DNA of 42,529 nucleotides. Source: Kiritimatiellia bacterium (GTDB lineage: Bacteria > Verrucomicrobiota > Kiritimatiellia > RFP12 > UBA1067). The notes beneath the pieces were generated by a model, which saw only the letters and a list, made by a program, of their open reading frames with translations, was not told the DNA's origin and did not search any database. The translations under genes were made by a program, and so were the position numbers. The stretch covers positions 1 to 42,529 of the forward strand of contig JAFXIL010000061.1 in NCBI GenBank assembly GCA_017563185.1, given 5' to 3'. Below, piece by piece: positions 15,349-23,155 of this stretch. The stretch's first letter is position 1, and every line of letters begins with the position of its first letter.

Positions 15349-16479
15349 TCACAAACTGGGCTGGCGAACGACCATGCAGGTGTCTGGAGAGGCGTGGATG
15401 CCGTGACAGGCGGCGATGGCGATTCCGTAGTTCACGATCGGCACGCCCGCCTCGCGGCACCGGGAGATGCGCGCCTGAACCGCGCGGCGCGTGAGCATGC
15501 ATCCGCCGCACTGCACCACGAGGGCGAAGCGCGAAAGATCGTCCGGAAACGAGTTGCCGGAGGCAAACTCGAATCGCAGGCTGCATCCCGCGTGCGCCTG
15601 CAGCCACTTCGGCAGTTTCACGGTGCCGATGTCGTTGCACTGGCGATGATGCGTGCAGCCCTCCGCAATCAGCACCAGGTCGCCGTCCTTCAGGCGCTTC
15701 ATCGCCTCCGCGCCGGCGCAGTATGCGGCGAGGTCGCCCTTCGCGCGGGCGAAGACGATAGAGAAGCTCGTGAGCGGCACGTTGGGCGGCACGGCGCGCG
15801 CCACCTCGCCGAAGGCCTGTGAGTCGGTGACCACGAAACGCACGCCGCCGGAGCGATCGAGAACAGCCTTGAGCTGCGCAGGCTGGCAGACGAGCGCGGC
15901 GCATCCCGCGTCCAGAAGCTCGCGCACCACCTGCTGCTGCGGCAGGATGAGGCGGCCCTTCGGCGCAGATTCGTCTATGGGGCAGACGCACGCCACAACG
16001 TCGCCAGGCTCCACGAGGTCTGCCACGAGCGGACGCGGCGCCTCGGCGAGCTTCACGCCCGCGATCTTCGCCTTCAGCCCCTCCACCGAGTCGCCGCGCC
16101 TGTACTTCAGCACCGGCACGTTTCGCGCGCGGCATGCCGCGTCGAAGCGCATCTCCTCCGCGCTGCCGGCATCCCCGCCGGACGCCACCCACACCGCCAC
16201 GTCGGTCTTCTCAAGCACCTCCAGGGAACGCCTAACCCGCTCCTCGCCAAGCGGCCCCTCGTCGTCGAGCCCAGCGGTGTCCGTTATCAGGCACGGTCCG
16301 AGCGGCAGTATCTCCATCGCCTTGGAGACAGGATCCGTGGTCGTGCCCGCAACGTCGCTCACAATCGCGATCTCCTGCCCCGTGAGCGCGTTGACGAGCG
16401 TTGACTTTCCGGCGTTGCGAAGCCCGAAGAACGCTATGTGCGTGCGGTTTCCCGACGGTGTCTCGTTGAGTTCAGCCAT
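15349..16479 (-). CDS. hydF: [FeFe]-hydrogenase maturation GTPase HydF
   Basis: HydF is the scaffold on which the 2Fe subcluster of [FeFe]-hydrogenase is assembled before transfer to HydA. The 376-aa protein has the GTPase P-loop GLRNAGKS (19-26), switch residues AGTTTDPV and the DTAG motif (67-70). The C-terminal cluster-binding set is C275-x-H277 within EGCTHHRQC and C324-GG-C327, and the conserved NDIGTVKLP is present. The length is normal for the family. HydE, HydG and the hydrogenase are not in the window. The gene lies 4 nt after the GH20 gene and is probably co-transcribed with it. Confidence 0.95.
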   Translation of the reverse strand: MAELNETPSGNRTHIAFFGLRNAGKSTLVNALTGQEIAIVSDVAGTTTDPVSKAMEILPLGPCLITDTAGLDDEGPLGEERVRRSLEVLEKTDVAVWVASGGDAGSAEEMRFDAACRARNVPVLKYRRGDSVEGLKAKIAGVKLAEAPRPLVADLVEPGDVVACVCPIDESAPKGRLILPQQQVVRELLDAGCAALVCQPAQLKAVLDRSGGVRFVVTDSQAFGEVARAVPPNVPLTSFSIVFARAKGDLAAYCAGAEAMKRLKDGDLVLIAEGCTHHRQCNDIGTVKLPKWLQAHAGCSLRFEFASGNSFPDDLSRFALVVQCGGCMLTRRAVQARISRCREAGVPIVNYGIAIAACHGIHASPDTCMVVRQPSL

Positions 16480-16483
16480 GACT

Positions 16484-17992
16484 TCACTTTATCGGCGCGC
16501 AGTTGATGTGGGAATTGATCAGGCGGCGGCGATACTCGGCCGCGCGCTGCGAGAACTCGGCGAAGTCGCGCTTCGCAGGGTCGGGATACGTCCAGAGCAC
16601 CTCGGCCATCGCGAAGCCGCGCGGCCACAGCTTCCACTCCATGTCGTAGCGGTTCCATGTGTGCGACGTCCAGTTGCAGCACTGCCCGCCCACCACGTTC
16701 TTCCGCGCCTCGGGCGCCACGCCGATGTAGGGATCGAACGTATACACCTTGGCGAGCGGCAGATTGCCGCCGATGTAGATGTAGGGGTCCTCGGGAAGCC
16801 CCTGCCTGTAGTCGAAGTAGCAGTGCGACGTGGGGCAGCGCACGATCTCGTATCCCTTGTTCGCCGCGAGCGCGCCCGCGCCGTGGTTGCGCCAGCACAT
16901 TCCCATCGTCGTCTCGGGAAGGAACGACGTGAAGGCGCTGCCTCTCGCGTCCTGGTTCTTGGAGTCGACGAATATCTCGTCCCAGCCGATCGTGCGGCGC
17001 CCCTTCTTCGCAAGGTATTCCACGAAGTGCCTCGTCACCCACGGCTGGATGTCCTCCACGCCCTTGAGACCCTTCTCCTTGATGAACGCCTGGCACTTGG
17101 GGCACTTCGCCCATGCGCGGCGCGGACACTCATCGCCGCCGATGTGGATCACCTCGCTCGGGAACAGCTCGCACACGTAGTCAAGCACCTTCTCCACGAA
17201 GCGGACCGCGTCCGGATTGCCCACGCACATCACCTGGCTGAGGACTCCGCGCGAGAGCGGCTGGCGTCCGTTTCTGCGGATCTCGTCTGGATCGCAGCAG
17301 AACTCAGGATACGCGCACGCCGCGCACAGAAAGTGGCCGGGGAACTCGATCTCCGGCACCACCGTGATGTGCCGGTCCTTCGCGTAGGCAAGAATCTCCT
17401 TCACGTCGTTCGCGGTGTAGTAGAACGGCCCCACCTTCTCGCCGAACGTGCGCGGCTTCTGTCCGGCGCGCGTGACCCATTCGTCGCCGTACTTGACGAG
17501 CTCAGGGAACTCCGGGATCTCCAGCGTCCACGACTGGTCGTCCGTCATGTGCCAGTGAAACACGTTGAGCTTGAACCACGACATCTGCTCGAGCGTGCGC
17601 TTCACCACTTCCTTGCCGAAGAAGTGGCGCGCGTCGTCGAAGTGGACGCCGCGCCATCTGAACTGGGGCGAATCCTTTATCTCGAGGCAGGGATACACGA
17701 CGCATCTCTCCTTGGCGTCGTGGCGGCCCATGTGGAAGAGCGTCATGCGCGCGTAATACGCGCCAGCGGCGTCCGAATGGCGTATGGTCATGCCGTCCTT
17801 CGTGATCGAAAGCTCGTAGCCCTCGGGCGGGATGGAGGCCACCTTCTCGTACTTAGGCGGCTTCTTCGCCCAGTACTCTCCGCCCGTCACGGTCATCTCG
17901 CGCGGAGCGGGAATTATCGTCGCCGTGCGCGGCATCGCCGCAGACGCCGCCGTTGCAAACACCAATCCTGCCAAGGCAATTCTGCACTTCAT
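16484..17992 (-). CDS. Secreted beta-N-acetylhexosaminidase, GH20
   Basis: GH20 enzymes release terminal GlcNAc or GalNAc by substrate-assisted catalysis. The 502-aa protein has a signal peptide (MKCRIALAGLVFATAASA), an N-terminal GH20b domain to about residue 110 and the catalytic barrel with FRWRGVHFDDARHFF, LNVFHWHMTDDQSW and HIGGDECPR. D287-E288 are the catalytic pair. Of the possible starts, the ATG at 17992 is best placed for the AAGGAG ribosome site (8 nt); an ATG two codons earlier is only 2 nt from it. An 8-bp tandem repeat ends directly upstream of the ribosome site. Likely substrates are mucin or other host glycans; this is inference. Confidence 0.95.
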   Translation of the reverse strand: MKCRIALAGLVFATAASAAMPRTATIIPAPREMTVTGGEYWAKKPPKYEKVASIPPEGYELSITKDGMTIRHSDAAGAYYARMTLFHMGRHDAKERCVVYPCLEIKDSPQFRWRGVHFDDARHFFGKEVVKRTLEQMSWFKLNVFHWHMTDDQSWTLEIPEFPELVKYGDEWVTRAGQKPRTFGEKVGPFYYTANDVKEILAYAKDRHITVVPEIEFPGHFLCAACAYPEFCCDPDEIRRNGRQPLSRGVLSQVMCVGNPDAVRFVEKVLDYVCELFPSEVIHIGGDECPRRAWAKCPKCQAFIKEKGLKGVEDIQPWVTRHFVEYLAKKGRRTIGWDEIFVDSKNQDARGSAFTSFLPETTMGMCWRNHGAGALAANKGYEIVRCPTSHCYFDYRQGLPEDPYIYIGGNLPLAKVYTFDPYIGVAPEARKNVVGGQCCNWTSHTWNRYDMEWKLWPRGFAMAEVLWTYPDPAKRDFAEFSQRAAEYRRRLINSHINCAPIK

Positions 17993-18010
17993 CGTCATTT
18001 CTCCTTGTCT

Positions 18011-18088
18011 CAAACCCTCAAACCTTCAAACTTTCAAACCCTCAAACCTTCAAACTTTCAAACCTTCAAACCTTCAAACTTTCAAACA
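18011..18088. repeat. 8-bp tandem repeat array CAAACCYT/CAAACTTT
   Basis: Nine full 8-bp units run from 18011 to 18082, ordered as a 24-bp super-unit (CAAACCCT, CAAACCTT, CAAACTTT) three times with one change, plus a partial unit. The array covers the last codons and stop of the methyltransferase gene and ends just before the GH20 ribosome site. Confidence 0.95.
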
Positions 18089-18911
18089 CCGCGCGGCAGT
18101 ATATGCCGGATGGACAGCACGCCGAAGGCCCCTCAAGCAGCATCTCTCCGCTTTCCACGGCGGCGCCGGGAAAGGCCTGGGCGATGACAAGCTCGGCGAC
18201 GCGGCAGGATAGGCCCGGCGTGTGCGATGAGAAAAGCACGAAGAGCGGACGATCCGAAAGCACGTCCCTCACCAGTGAGATAGTCTCCTGAAGGTCGCGT
18301 TCGATCTTGTATGTCTCGCCGTTCGCGCCGCGACCAAAGGTGGGAGGATCGAAGATCACCGCGTCGTAGCGCCGGCCGCGCCTTGCCTCGCGACGCAGGA
18401 ACTTGTGCGCGTCGTCGGCGATCCAGCGTATCGGGCGGTCCTGCAGACCGTTCAGCGCGGCGTTCTCGCGCGCCCACTGCACCATGCCCTTTGCCGCGTC
18501 GAGGTGACACACCTCCGCGCCGCCCTGAGCGGCGGCTAGCGTCGAACCGCCGCTGTACGCGAAGAGGTTGAGCACGCTCACGGGGCGCGCAGCCGCGGCG
18601 CTACGCACAGTCTCGCGAATCCACTTCCACTGCGCGCGCTGTTCGGGGAAAATGCCGAGGTGGCCGAAGTCGGTGCCGGCGATGCGGAAGCAGATGCCCG
18701 CGGTCTCTATGGTCCACTCCTTCGGCAGAGCGCCGCGTCCGTGCCAACGGTTTCCGGCCTCGCGGTCGAAGGAGGCAGTGGCACGGCCCCAAGCCGTCTC
18801 GTCGCGCGCACGCCACAGGGCCTGCGCGCAGGGGCGCACCACGGTGTACGGCCCGAAGCGCTCGAACTTTCGCCCGCCGCCGGCGTCTATGAGCTCGTAG
18901 TCGTCAGCCAT
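18066..18911 (-). CDS. Class I SAM-dependent methyltransferase (RlmI/COG1092-like)
   Basis: This 281-aa protein has SAM-binding motif I VLNLFAYSGGSTLAAAQGGA, followed by the acidic residue in CHLDAAKG. Motif IV is FDPPTFGRG, a form typical of the RlmI/RlmK group of 23S rRNA cytosine methyltransferases. The N-terminal PUA domain of full-length RlmI is not obvious, so the target is uncertain. The stop codon and last residues (ESLKV) are encoded by the 8-bp tandem repeat, so the original C-terminus has probably been altered. The gene begins 7 nt after pfk and should share its transcript. Confidence 0.85.
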   Translation of the reverse strand: MADDYELIDAGGGRKFERFGPYTVVRPCAQALWRARDETAWGRATASFDREAGNRWHGRGALPKEWTIETAGICFRIAGTDFGHLGIFPEQRAQWKWIRETVRSAAAARPVSVLNLFAYSGGSTLAAAQGGAEVCHLDAAKGMVQWARENAALNGLQDRPIRWIADDAHKFLRREARRGRRYDAVIFDPPTFGRGANGETYKIERDLQETISLVRDVLSDRPLFVLFSSHTPGLSCRVAELVIAQAFPGAAVESGEMLLEGPSACCPSGIYCRAVFESLKV

Positions 18912-18918
18912 GGTCGCC

Positions 18919-20277
18919 TCAGGGAGCCAGCTCCCCGCCCTTCACGCCGCCCTTGAAGTAAACCTCCTGGCCGGTGGCGTCCATCACGCTGCGCCAGAGG
19001 TCGCTGTCGAGCCGCACCTGCTGGCGCTCGATCGTGGCGAGCTTTATGGGCACGAGCGTGAACATCTCCCCAACGGTCCCCACCACGCAGTTTGTGCGCC
19101 CGCTCATCGCGGCGTGCACGGCGTTGCGCGCGAGCATGTAGCAGCGGATCGCGTCGGTGCCGCGCGCGGGAACGCTGCGGATCATGTAGCTAGGGTCGAA
19201 GTACTTCACGCTGCACGTGACGCCCTTCGCCTTGAAGTGGGCGGATATGGACTGCCTGAGGAACTCGCCGATGTCCTTCTTGAGCACGTTCCCGCTCGCG
19301 TCGCGCCCCGCGTCGCCCTCCATCAACCGCTGCCCGGCGCCTTCCGCGACGACGATCACGGTGTGAGTCTTTCCGCTCGCGAAGCGCCGCTCAAGCGCCG
19401 CGAGAAGTCCGTGCCGGCCCTCCATCTCGAAGTCCATCTCCGGCACGAGGCAGAAGTTCACCACGGGATTCGCCACGGCCGCGTAGGCTGTGATGAAGCC
19501 GGAATCGCGGCCCATGAGCTTTACGAGGCCCACGCCGTTGAACGTGCCCTTCGCCTCCACGTGGGCGCTGCGGATCACGTTCGTGGCCTCCGCCACGGCG
19601 GTCTCGAATCCGAACGAAGGGCCGACGAACTGGAGGTCGTTGTCGATCGTCTTCGGCACGCCCACCACCGAGATGGACAGCTTGCGCGCGAGGCACGTCT
19701 CGGCTATCTCCCGCGCGCAGCGCAGCGAGCCGTCGCCGCCGATGCAGAAGAGCACGTTGATGTTCATGCGCACGAGAGTGTCGACGATCTCCTCGGTGGA
19801 CTGCTGCCCCCGCGAGCTGCCGAGGATCGTTCCGCCCTTCTCGTGGATTGTGTCCACGACGTCCGGATTGAGCATCATCGGCTCGTACCCGCCGCGCGGC
19901 ACGAGACCGGCGTATCCGAAGCGGATGCCGTAGATCGTCTTGATTCCGTAGTCGAAGGAGAGGATCTCCACGAGGCCCTTGATCACGTTGTTCAGGCCGG
20001 GGCAGAGCCCGCCGGCCGTGAGGATGCCCACGCGCGTCCAGCTCGGGTCATGGAATATCTTCTCGTGCGGACCCGCCCGTTCGAAGCTTGGCTCGTGACC
20101 CAGCTTCTCCGAGAGTGTTTTCAAGAGCGGCACGCTCTCCGTCATGTACACCCTATCGCCCTCCGGCACGAAGGCGTGATGGCGCACCGGCGATGGGATC
20201 CCGCACTCGCCCAGCACGTCGATGTCAAACGAATACGCCGCAGGCTCCGCGGCCACCTTGTCTAGCGTTGATTGCAT
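18919..20277 (-). CDS. pfkA: 6-phosphofructokinase, group X (TP0108-like)
   Basis: The enzyme phosphorylates fructose 6-phosphate in glycolysis. The 452-aa length and the long N-terminal extension fit group X/group II enzymes. Motifs are GILTAGGLCPGLNNVI (84-99), GGDGS (180-184), PKTIDND (208-214) and the substrate loop MGRDSGFI. The two positions that separate donors are mixed: Gly in GGDGS is the ATP form, while Lys in PKTIDND is the form seen in PPi enzymes. Enzymes with this Gly/Lys pair, such as those of trypanosomes, use ATP, so ATP is the likelier donor. It has its own extended -10 promoter and a GGAG ribosome site. Confidence 0.9.
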   Translation of the reverse strand: MQSTLDKVAAEPAAYSFDIDVLGECGIPSPVRHHAFVPEGDRVYMTESVPLLKTLSEKLGHEPSFERAGPHEKIFHDPSWTRVGILTAGGLCPGLNNVIKGLVEILSFDYGIKTIYGIRFGYAGLVPRGGYEPMMLNPDVVDTIHEKGGTILGSSRGQQSTEEIVDTLVRMNINVLFCIGGDGSLRCAREIAETCLARKLSISVVGVPKTIDNDLQFVGPSFGFETAVAEATNVIRSAHVEAKGTFNGVGLVKLMGRDSGFITAYAAVANPVVNFCLVPEMDFEMEGRHGLLAALERRFASGKTHTVIVVAEGAGQRLMEGDAGRDASGNVLKKDIGEFLRQSISAHFKAKGVTCSVKYFDPSYMIRSVPARGTDAIRCYMLARNAVHAAMSGRTNCVVGTVGEMFTLVPIKLATIERQQVRLDSDLWRSVMDATGQEVYFKGGVKGGELAP

Positions 20278-20297
20278 GTTGTCGTCTCCGTGCGAAT

Positions 20298-20306
20298 ATT
20301 ATAGCA
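20298..20306 (-). promoter_or_regulatory. Extended -10 promoter of pfk
   Basis: TGCTATAAT on the minus strand, 20 nt upstream of the ATG. The resulting short leader contains GGAG, so this gene is not leaderless. Confidence 0.6.
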
Positions 20307-20365
20307 CAAATCTTGTGCGCGCAGCGGCGAACCGCGAACAAGAGCCCCAAAAGCGGACAGCATCC

Positions 20366-23005
20366 TTAACGGCAAACGACCACATCGGCCCTGCGGGAGG
20401 CCGGCGTGACCACGAGACCCTTCAGCACGCCGTTCTCCACGCGGCCCTCGACAATCGTGTTGCGCGGAGCATGTAGCCTGAACGCGCAGTCCCATTCCTT
20501 CGGCCATGCCGGAAGAAGGAAAATCTTGTCGCCCTCGTACTGCAATAGCATGGACTGAATGATGTTCTGGATGTTGCCGCCGGCGCACTGGTCGGGACGC
20601 CAGTCGAAGTTTGGCCCCCAGTACGCGGGCCAGCGGAATCCTGCTGCGGAATTGTGGAGAACGCGGTTCACCAGATGCGCCGCCGCCTCGTCTGCCATGC
20701 CGAGATACGCCGCGAAGAGCTCCTCCTGCTTCCAGCCGTTGTATTTGCGGTCGACTCTGGCGTCGCAGGCGGCCCGGCCGAGCGCGGCGTTCGGCTTCTC
20801 GAACGAGCAGAGCCTGAACGGGAAGACGCAGTACAGCTCGGGATGCTCCTCGTTGCGCTTCTTGTCGAACCGCTCCGCCGGCGCGTACGCCGTGCGCCCG
20901 TCCCCGAGCTTGCGCACGGGCAGATCGGGAACGCGCGAGCGGATGCGCGCGAAGAGAGCGCGGTCAGCCTCGGGCAGCAGCCCCTTTGGCAGCGCGAGCA
21001 GACGCTCCGTCACGCACATGAGGCCGGCGACCTCGGGCATGGGGTTCGTGCAGTCCCACCACGTCTCCAGGGCCTGCGCCGGGTTCATGAGGTAGCGTCC
21101 CCTGGCGTCGAGCCTGTAGTGCTCGTCGAAGAAGCGCACGTACTCGCGTATCACGGGAAGCGCCTTCGCCACGAACCAGGCGTCGTCCTGCGTGTAGGCG
21201 TGGTAGTCGAGCATCATAAGCGAGAACTCGAGCTGCCCCACCCACTCGTACTTGTGCCAGCCGCCGTCCTGCAGCTTGTCCGGACGGTCCTTCCAGTCGT
21301 GCTCCACGCCGTAGACGTAAGGGAAATGGTCGCCCCACGGCATCATGCATTCGGGGAAGAAGGCGCCCCCGTGGCCGAGGTACTTCCTCACGCGCCGGAC
21401 GTTGAACCCGGCAAGATCTCCGTACATTCTGAAGAGCGGCTGCATCACCTCGAAGTCGCCCGCGGCGAAGACGGGATAGTAGGGCAGGCGCGTGTTCTGC
21501 CACCAGTAGCCGTGACCCCAGCGGCGGTAGTCTGGATCGCCGTTCTCGGAGGTGGTGAAGATGGAGCCGTTGAAGCGTATTGGCAGCGCGCCCGTGCCGG
21601 CGCAGGCGGTGGTGTAGCGCTGCGCGGCCCACGCGCGCGTCACGGCGGCGCACGTCGCCGGCGCGGCGATGGACGCGTCGGCAAGATCGGCCGTATGGAA
21701 CTTTCCGTCAAGGTACATCTTCACCTTGCCGTCGGGGGATACGCGCACCGCCACGGACACGTCGCGCCCGGCCGGCACCGTCGACGGATGGTAGACGGCC
21801 TTTTGGGCGACGAGCAGACGAAGCCGGCCGCCGAGGATGTCCACGAGCGACCCGTCGGTGCCGCCCGGCGTGATGTTGTCGATTATGCGCTGGTTGCGCC
21901 GCACGTCCTTCGCGTTGAACGTCGCGACGAGGGCGAGCCCGTCCTTGTCGATGCGCGAGGCGGGGTCCACCTTGAGCGAGCCCATGAACTTCGTTCCGCC
22001 TTTGCTGTCGCACCCGTGCGAAACGGGCAACTTGGCGTTGTAGGGGAAGGCGAAACGGACGCGAGGAGAACTGCCGGACGCAGGCGTGACCGCGATGTGG
22101 CTGCGGTTCCAGAACGCGCGCCAGGCCGCTTCGTGTGCAGCGCGGCGCGCGGCCTCGCCCGCGACGCTCCAGCCTTTCGCCTCGATGAGCGCCTCCGTGC
22201 GGCGGCGCCATTCGGCGGCGGTGGAGCACGGCTGGAAGCGGGTGACCGCGGAGATGAAGAGCGTGCGCGCGCCCTCGCACACTCTGCGCGTGAGGCCGCC
22301 GAAAGCCACGTTGGAGAGCACGTCCGGCTTGCCGAGGCCCTCGGTCGCCTGCCACTTCTCGTACAGCCTCATCATCTCGGCGACCGTCTCGTTGCGGTTC
22401 ACGTGGCACCAGCCGCCGGGCACCAGGACGTCGGCGGCCACCGTGAACTTCAGCGGCTTTCCGTCCGCTCCATTGATGCGGCTGAACTGGTTGCCGAGCT
22501 CGATCCATTCGCAGCCCATCGTCTTCGAGCCGCCCGGGTACAGCCGCCAGTTGACCACCTTAGCTTCGGCGGCAGGCGCGCCGGTGACGTCGCAAACGGC
22601 AAACGGCTCGTCGCCGTGCTGCACACGGTAGTGCACCGACACCGCGTTGCCGCCGCTGCGCCACGAAGCGTTGAATTCGCCGTTCGCGAGCGACAGCTCC
22701 TGATGGAACGTCCCCTCGTCAATCTTCATGCCGGTGACGTAGTCTATCGCGCCCGCCTTGACGTGGCGGGCGGCCTCGTTCCACGTGTCGGAGCGTTGCA
22801 GAACGGTGTGCAGCGTTCCGTCCGCTGAAACCCACGCGAGCGCGCCAAGTTCGCCGTTTCCGAGGATCATCGCGCCTCGGTCGTTCTCGGCGGGCGTGTC
22901 GAAGACGATTGGCTTGGGCGTCTCAACCGCTGCAAGCGCGCAGCACGCAAACGCCATGGCGACCATGCAAAACCGCCGACCTGTGATCTCAATTGTATTG
23001 TTCAT
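20366..23005 (-). CDS. Secreted DUF5703/GH95-like glycosidase with inserted LamG-like domain
   Basis: This 879-aa protein has a signal peptide ending near residue 26 (CCALAAVE). An N-terminal sandwich domain follows with DRGAMILGNGELGALAW, typical of DUF5703/GH95-type enzymes. At about 330-470 there is an inserted LamG/concanavalin-like segment (LVATFNAKD..., VRVSPDGKVKMYLDGKF). The (alpha/alpha)6 barrel comes next (HGYWWQNTRLPYYP, ECMMPWGDH, AQALETWWD, GGNIQNIIQSMLLQYE), and the C-terminus ends IFLLPAWPKEWD...VEGRVENGVLKGL. GH95 members are alpha-L-fucosidases or galactosidases, but the catalytic residues cannot be assigned here, so the substrate is open. It diverges from rtcR across a 150-bp region. 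Confidence 0.85.
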   Translation of the reverse strand: MNNTIEITGRRFCMVAMAFACCALAAVETPKPIVFDTPAENDRGAMILGNGELGALAWVSADGTLHTVLQRSDTWNEAARHVKAGAIDYVTGMKIDEGTFHQELSLANGEFNASWRSGGNAVSVHYRVQHGDEPFAVCDVTGAPAAEAKVVNWRLYPGGSKTMGCEWIELGNQFSRINGADGKPLKFTVAADVLVPGGWCHVNRNETVAEMMRLYEKWQATEGLGKPDVLSNVAFGGLTRRVCEGARTLFISAVTRFQPCSTAAEWRRRTEALIEAKGWSVAGEAARRAAHEAAWRAFWNRSHIAVTPASGSSPRVRFAFPYNAKLPVSHGCDSKGGTKFMGSLKVDPASRIDKDGLALVATFNAKDVRRNQRIIDNITPGGTDGSLVDILGGRLRLLVAQKAVYHPSTVPAGRDVSVAVRVSPDGKVKMYLDGKFHTADLADASIAAPATCAAVTRAWAAQRYTTACAGTGALPIRFNGSIFTTSENGDPDYRRWGHGYWWQNTRLPYYPVFAAGDFEVMQPLFRMYGDLAGFNVRRVRKYLGHGGAFFPECMMPWGDHFPYVYGVEHDWKDRPDKLQDGGWHKYEWVGQLEFSLMMLDYHAYTQDDAWFVAKALPVIREYVRFFDEHYRLDARGRYLMNPAQALETWWDCTNPMPEVAGLMCVTERLLALPKGLLPEADRALFARIRSRVPDLPVRKLGDGRTAYAPAERFDKKRNEEHPELYCVFPFRLCSFEKPNAALGRAACDARVDRKYNGWKQEELFAAYLGMADEAAAHLVNRVLHNSAAGFRWPAYWGPNFDWRPDQCAGGNIQNIIQSMLLQYEGDKIFLLPAWPKEWDCAFRLHAPRNTIVEGRVENGVLKGLVVTPASRRADVVVCR

Positions 23006-23040
23006 TACAGTGTATCCTCCATGCTGCCTGAATTGAAGTC

Positions 23041-23049
23041 ATTATAGCA
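23041..23049 (-). promoter_or_regulatory. Extended -10 promoter of the GH95-like gene
   Basis: TGCTATAAT on the minus strand, 35 nt upstream of the ATG at 23005; the leader contains GGAGG. It has the same TGTGCTATAAT core as the pfk promoter. Confidence 0.6.
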
Positions 23050-23087
23050 CAGACGCCCCCTTCTCGCCATATTTTTCGGGAGCCATT

Positions 23088-23103
23088 CGCAATGGGCATT
23101 GCG
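23088..23103. promoter_or_regulatory. 16-bp inverted repeat between divergent promoters
   Basis: CGCAATGGGCATTGCG, a 7-bp perfect inverted repeat around GG. It lies midway between the -10 boxes of the GH95-like gene (23041) and rtcR (23144), a position suited to a shared operator. No sigma-54 -24/-12 element was found in this region. Confidence 0.45.
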
Positions 23104-23140
23104 GAAAACGCCGGCTCGCATCTTGTGCCGCGCTAAAGTG

Positions 23141-23149
23141 TGGTATAAT
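23141..23149 (+). promoter_or_regulatory. Extended -10 promoter, leaderless rtcR
   Basis: TGGTATAAT with a perfect -10 hexamer at 23144-23149, followed after 6 nt by the ATG at 23156. Transcription should start at the A of the ATG. Confidence 0.7.
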
Positions 23150-23155
23150 AGCGCC

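Noticed and set aside
15653-18187. 844-aa open frame opposite hydF and GH20
   Set aside because: It is antisense to two clear enzymes, and its C-terminus is encoded by the 8-bp tandem repeat.
20654-22828. 724-aa open frame opposite the GH95-like gene
   Set aside because: Shadow composition, no recognisable domain.
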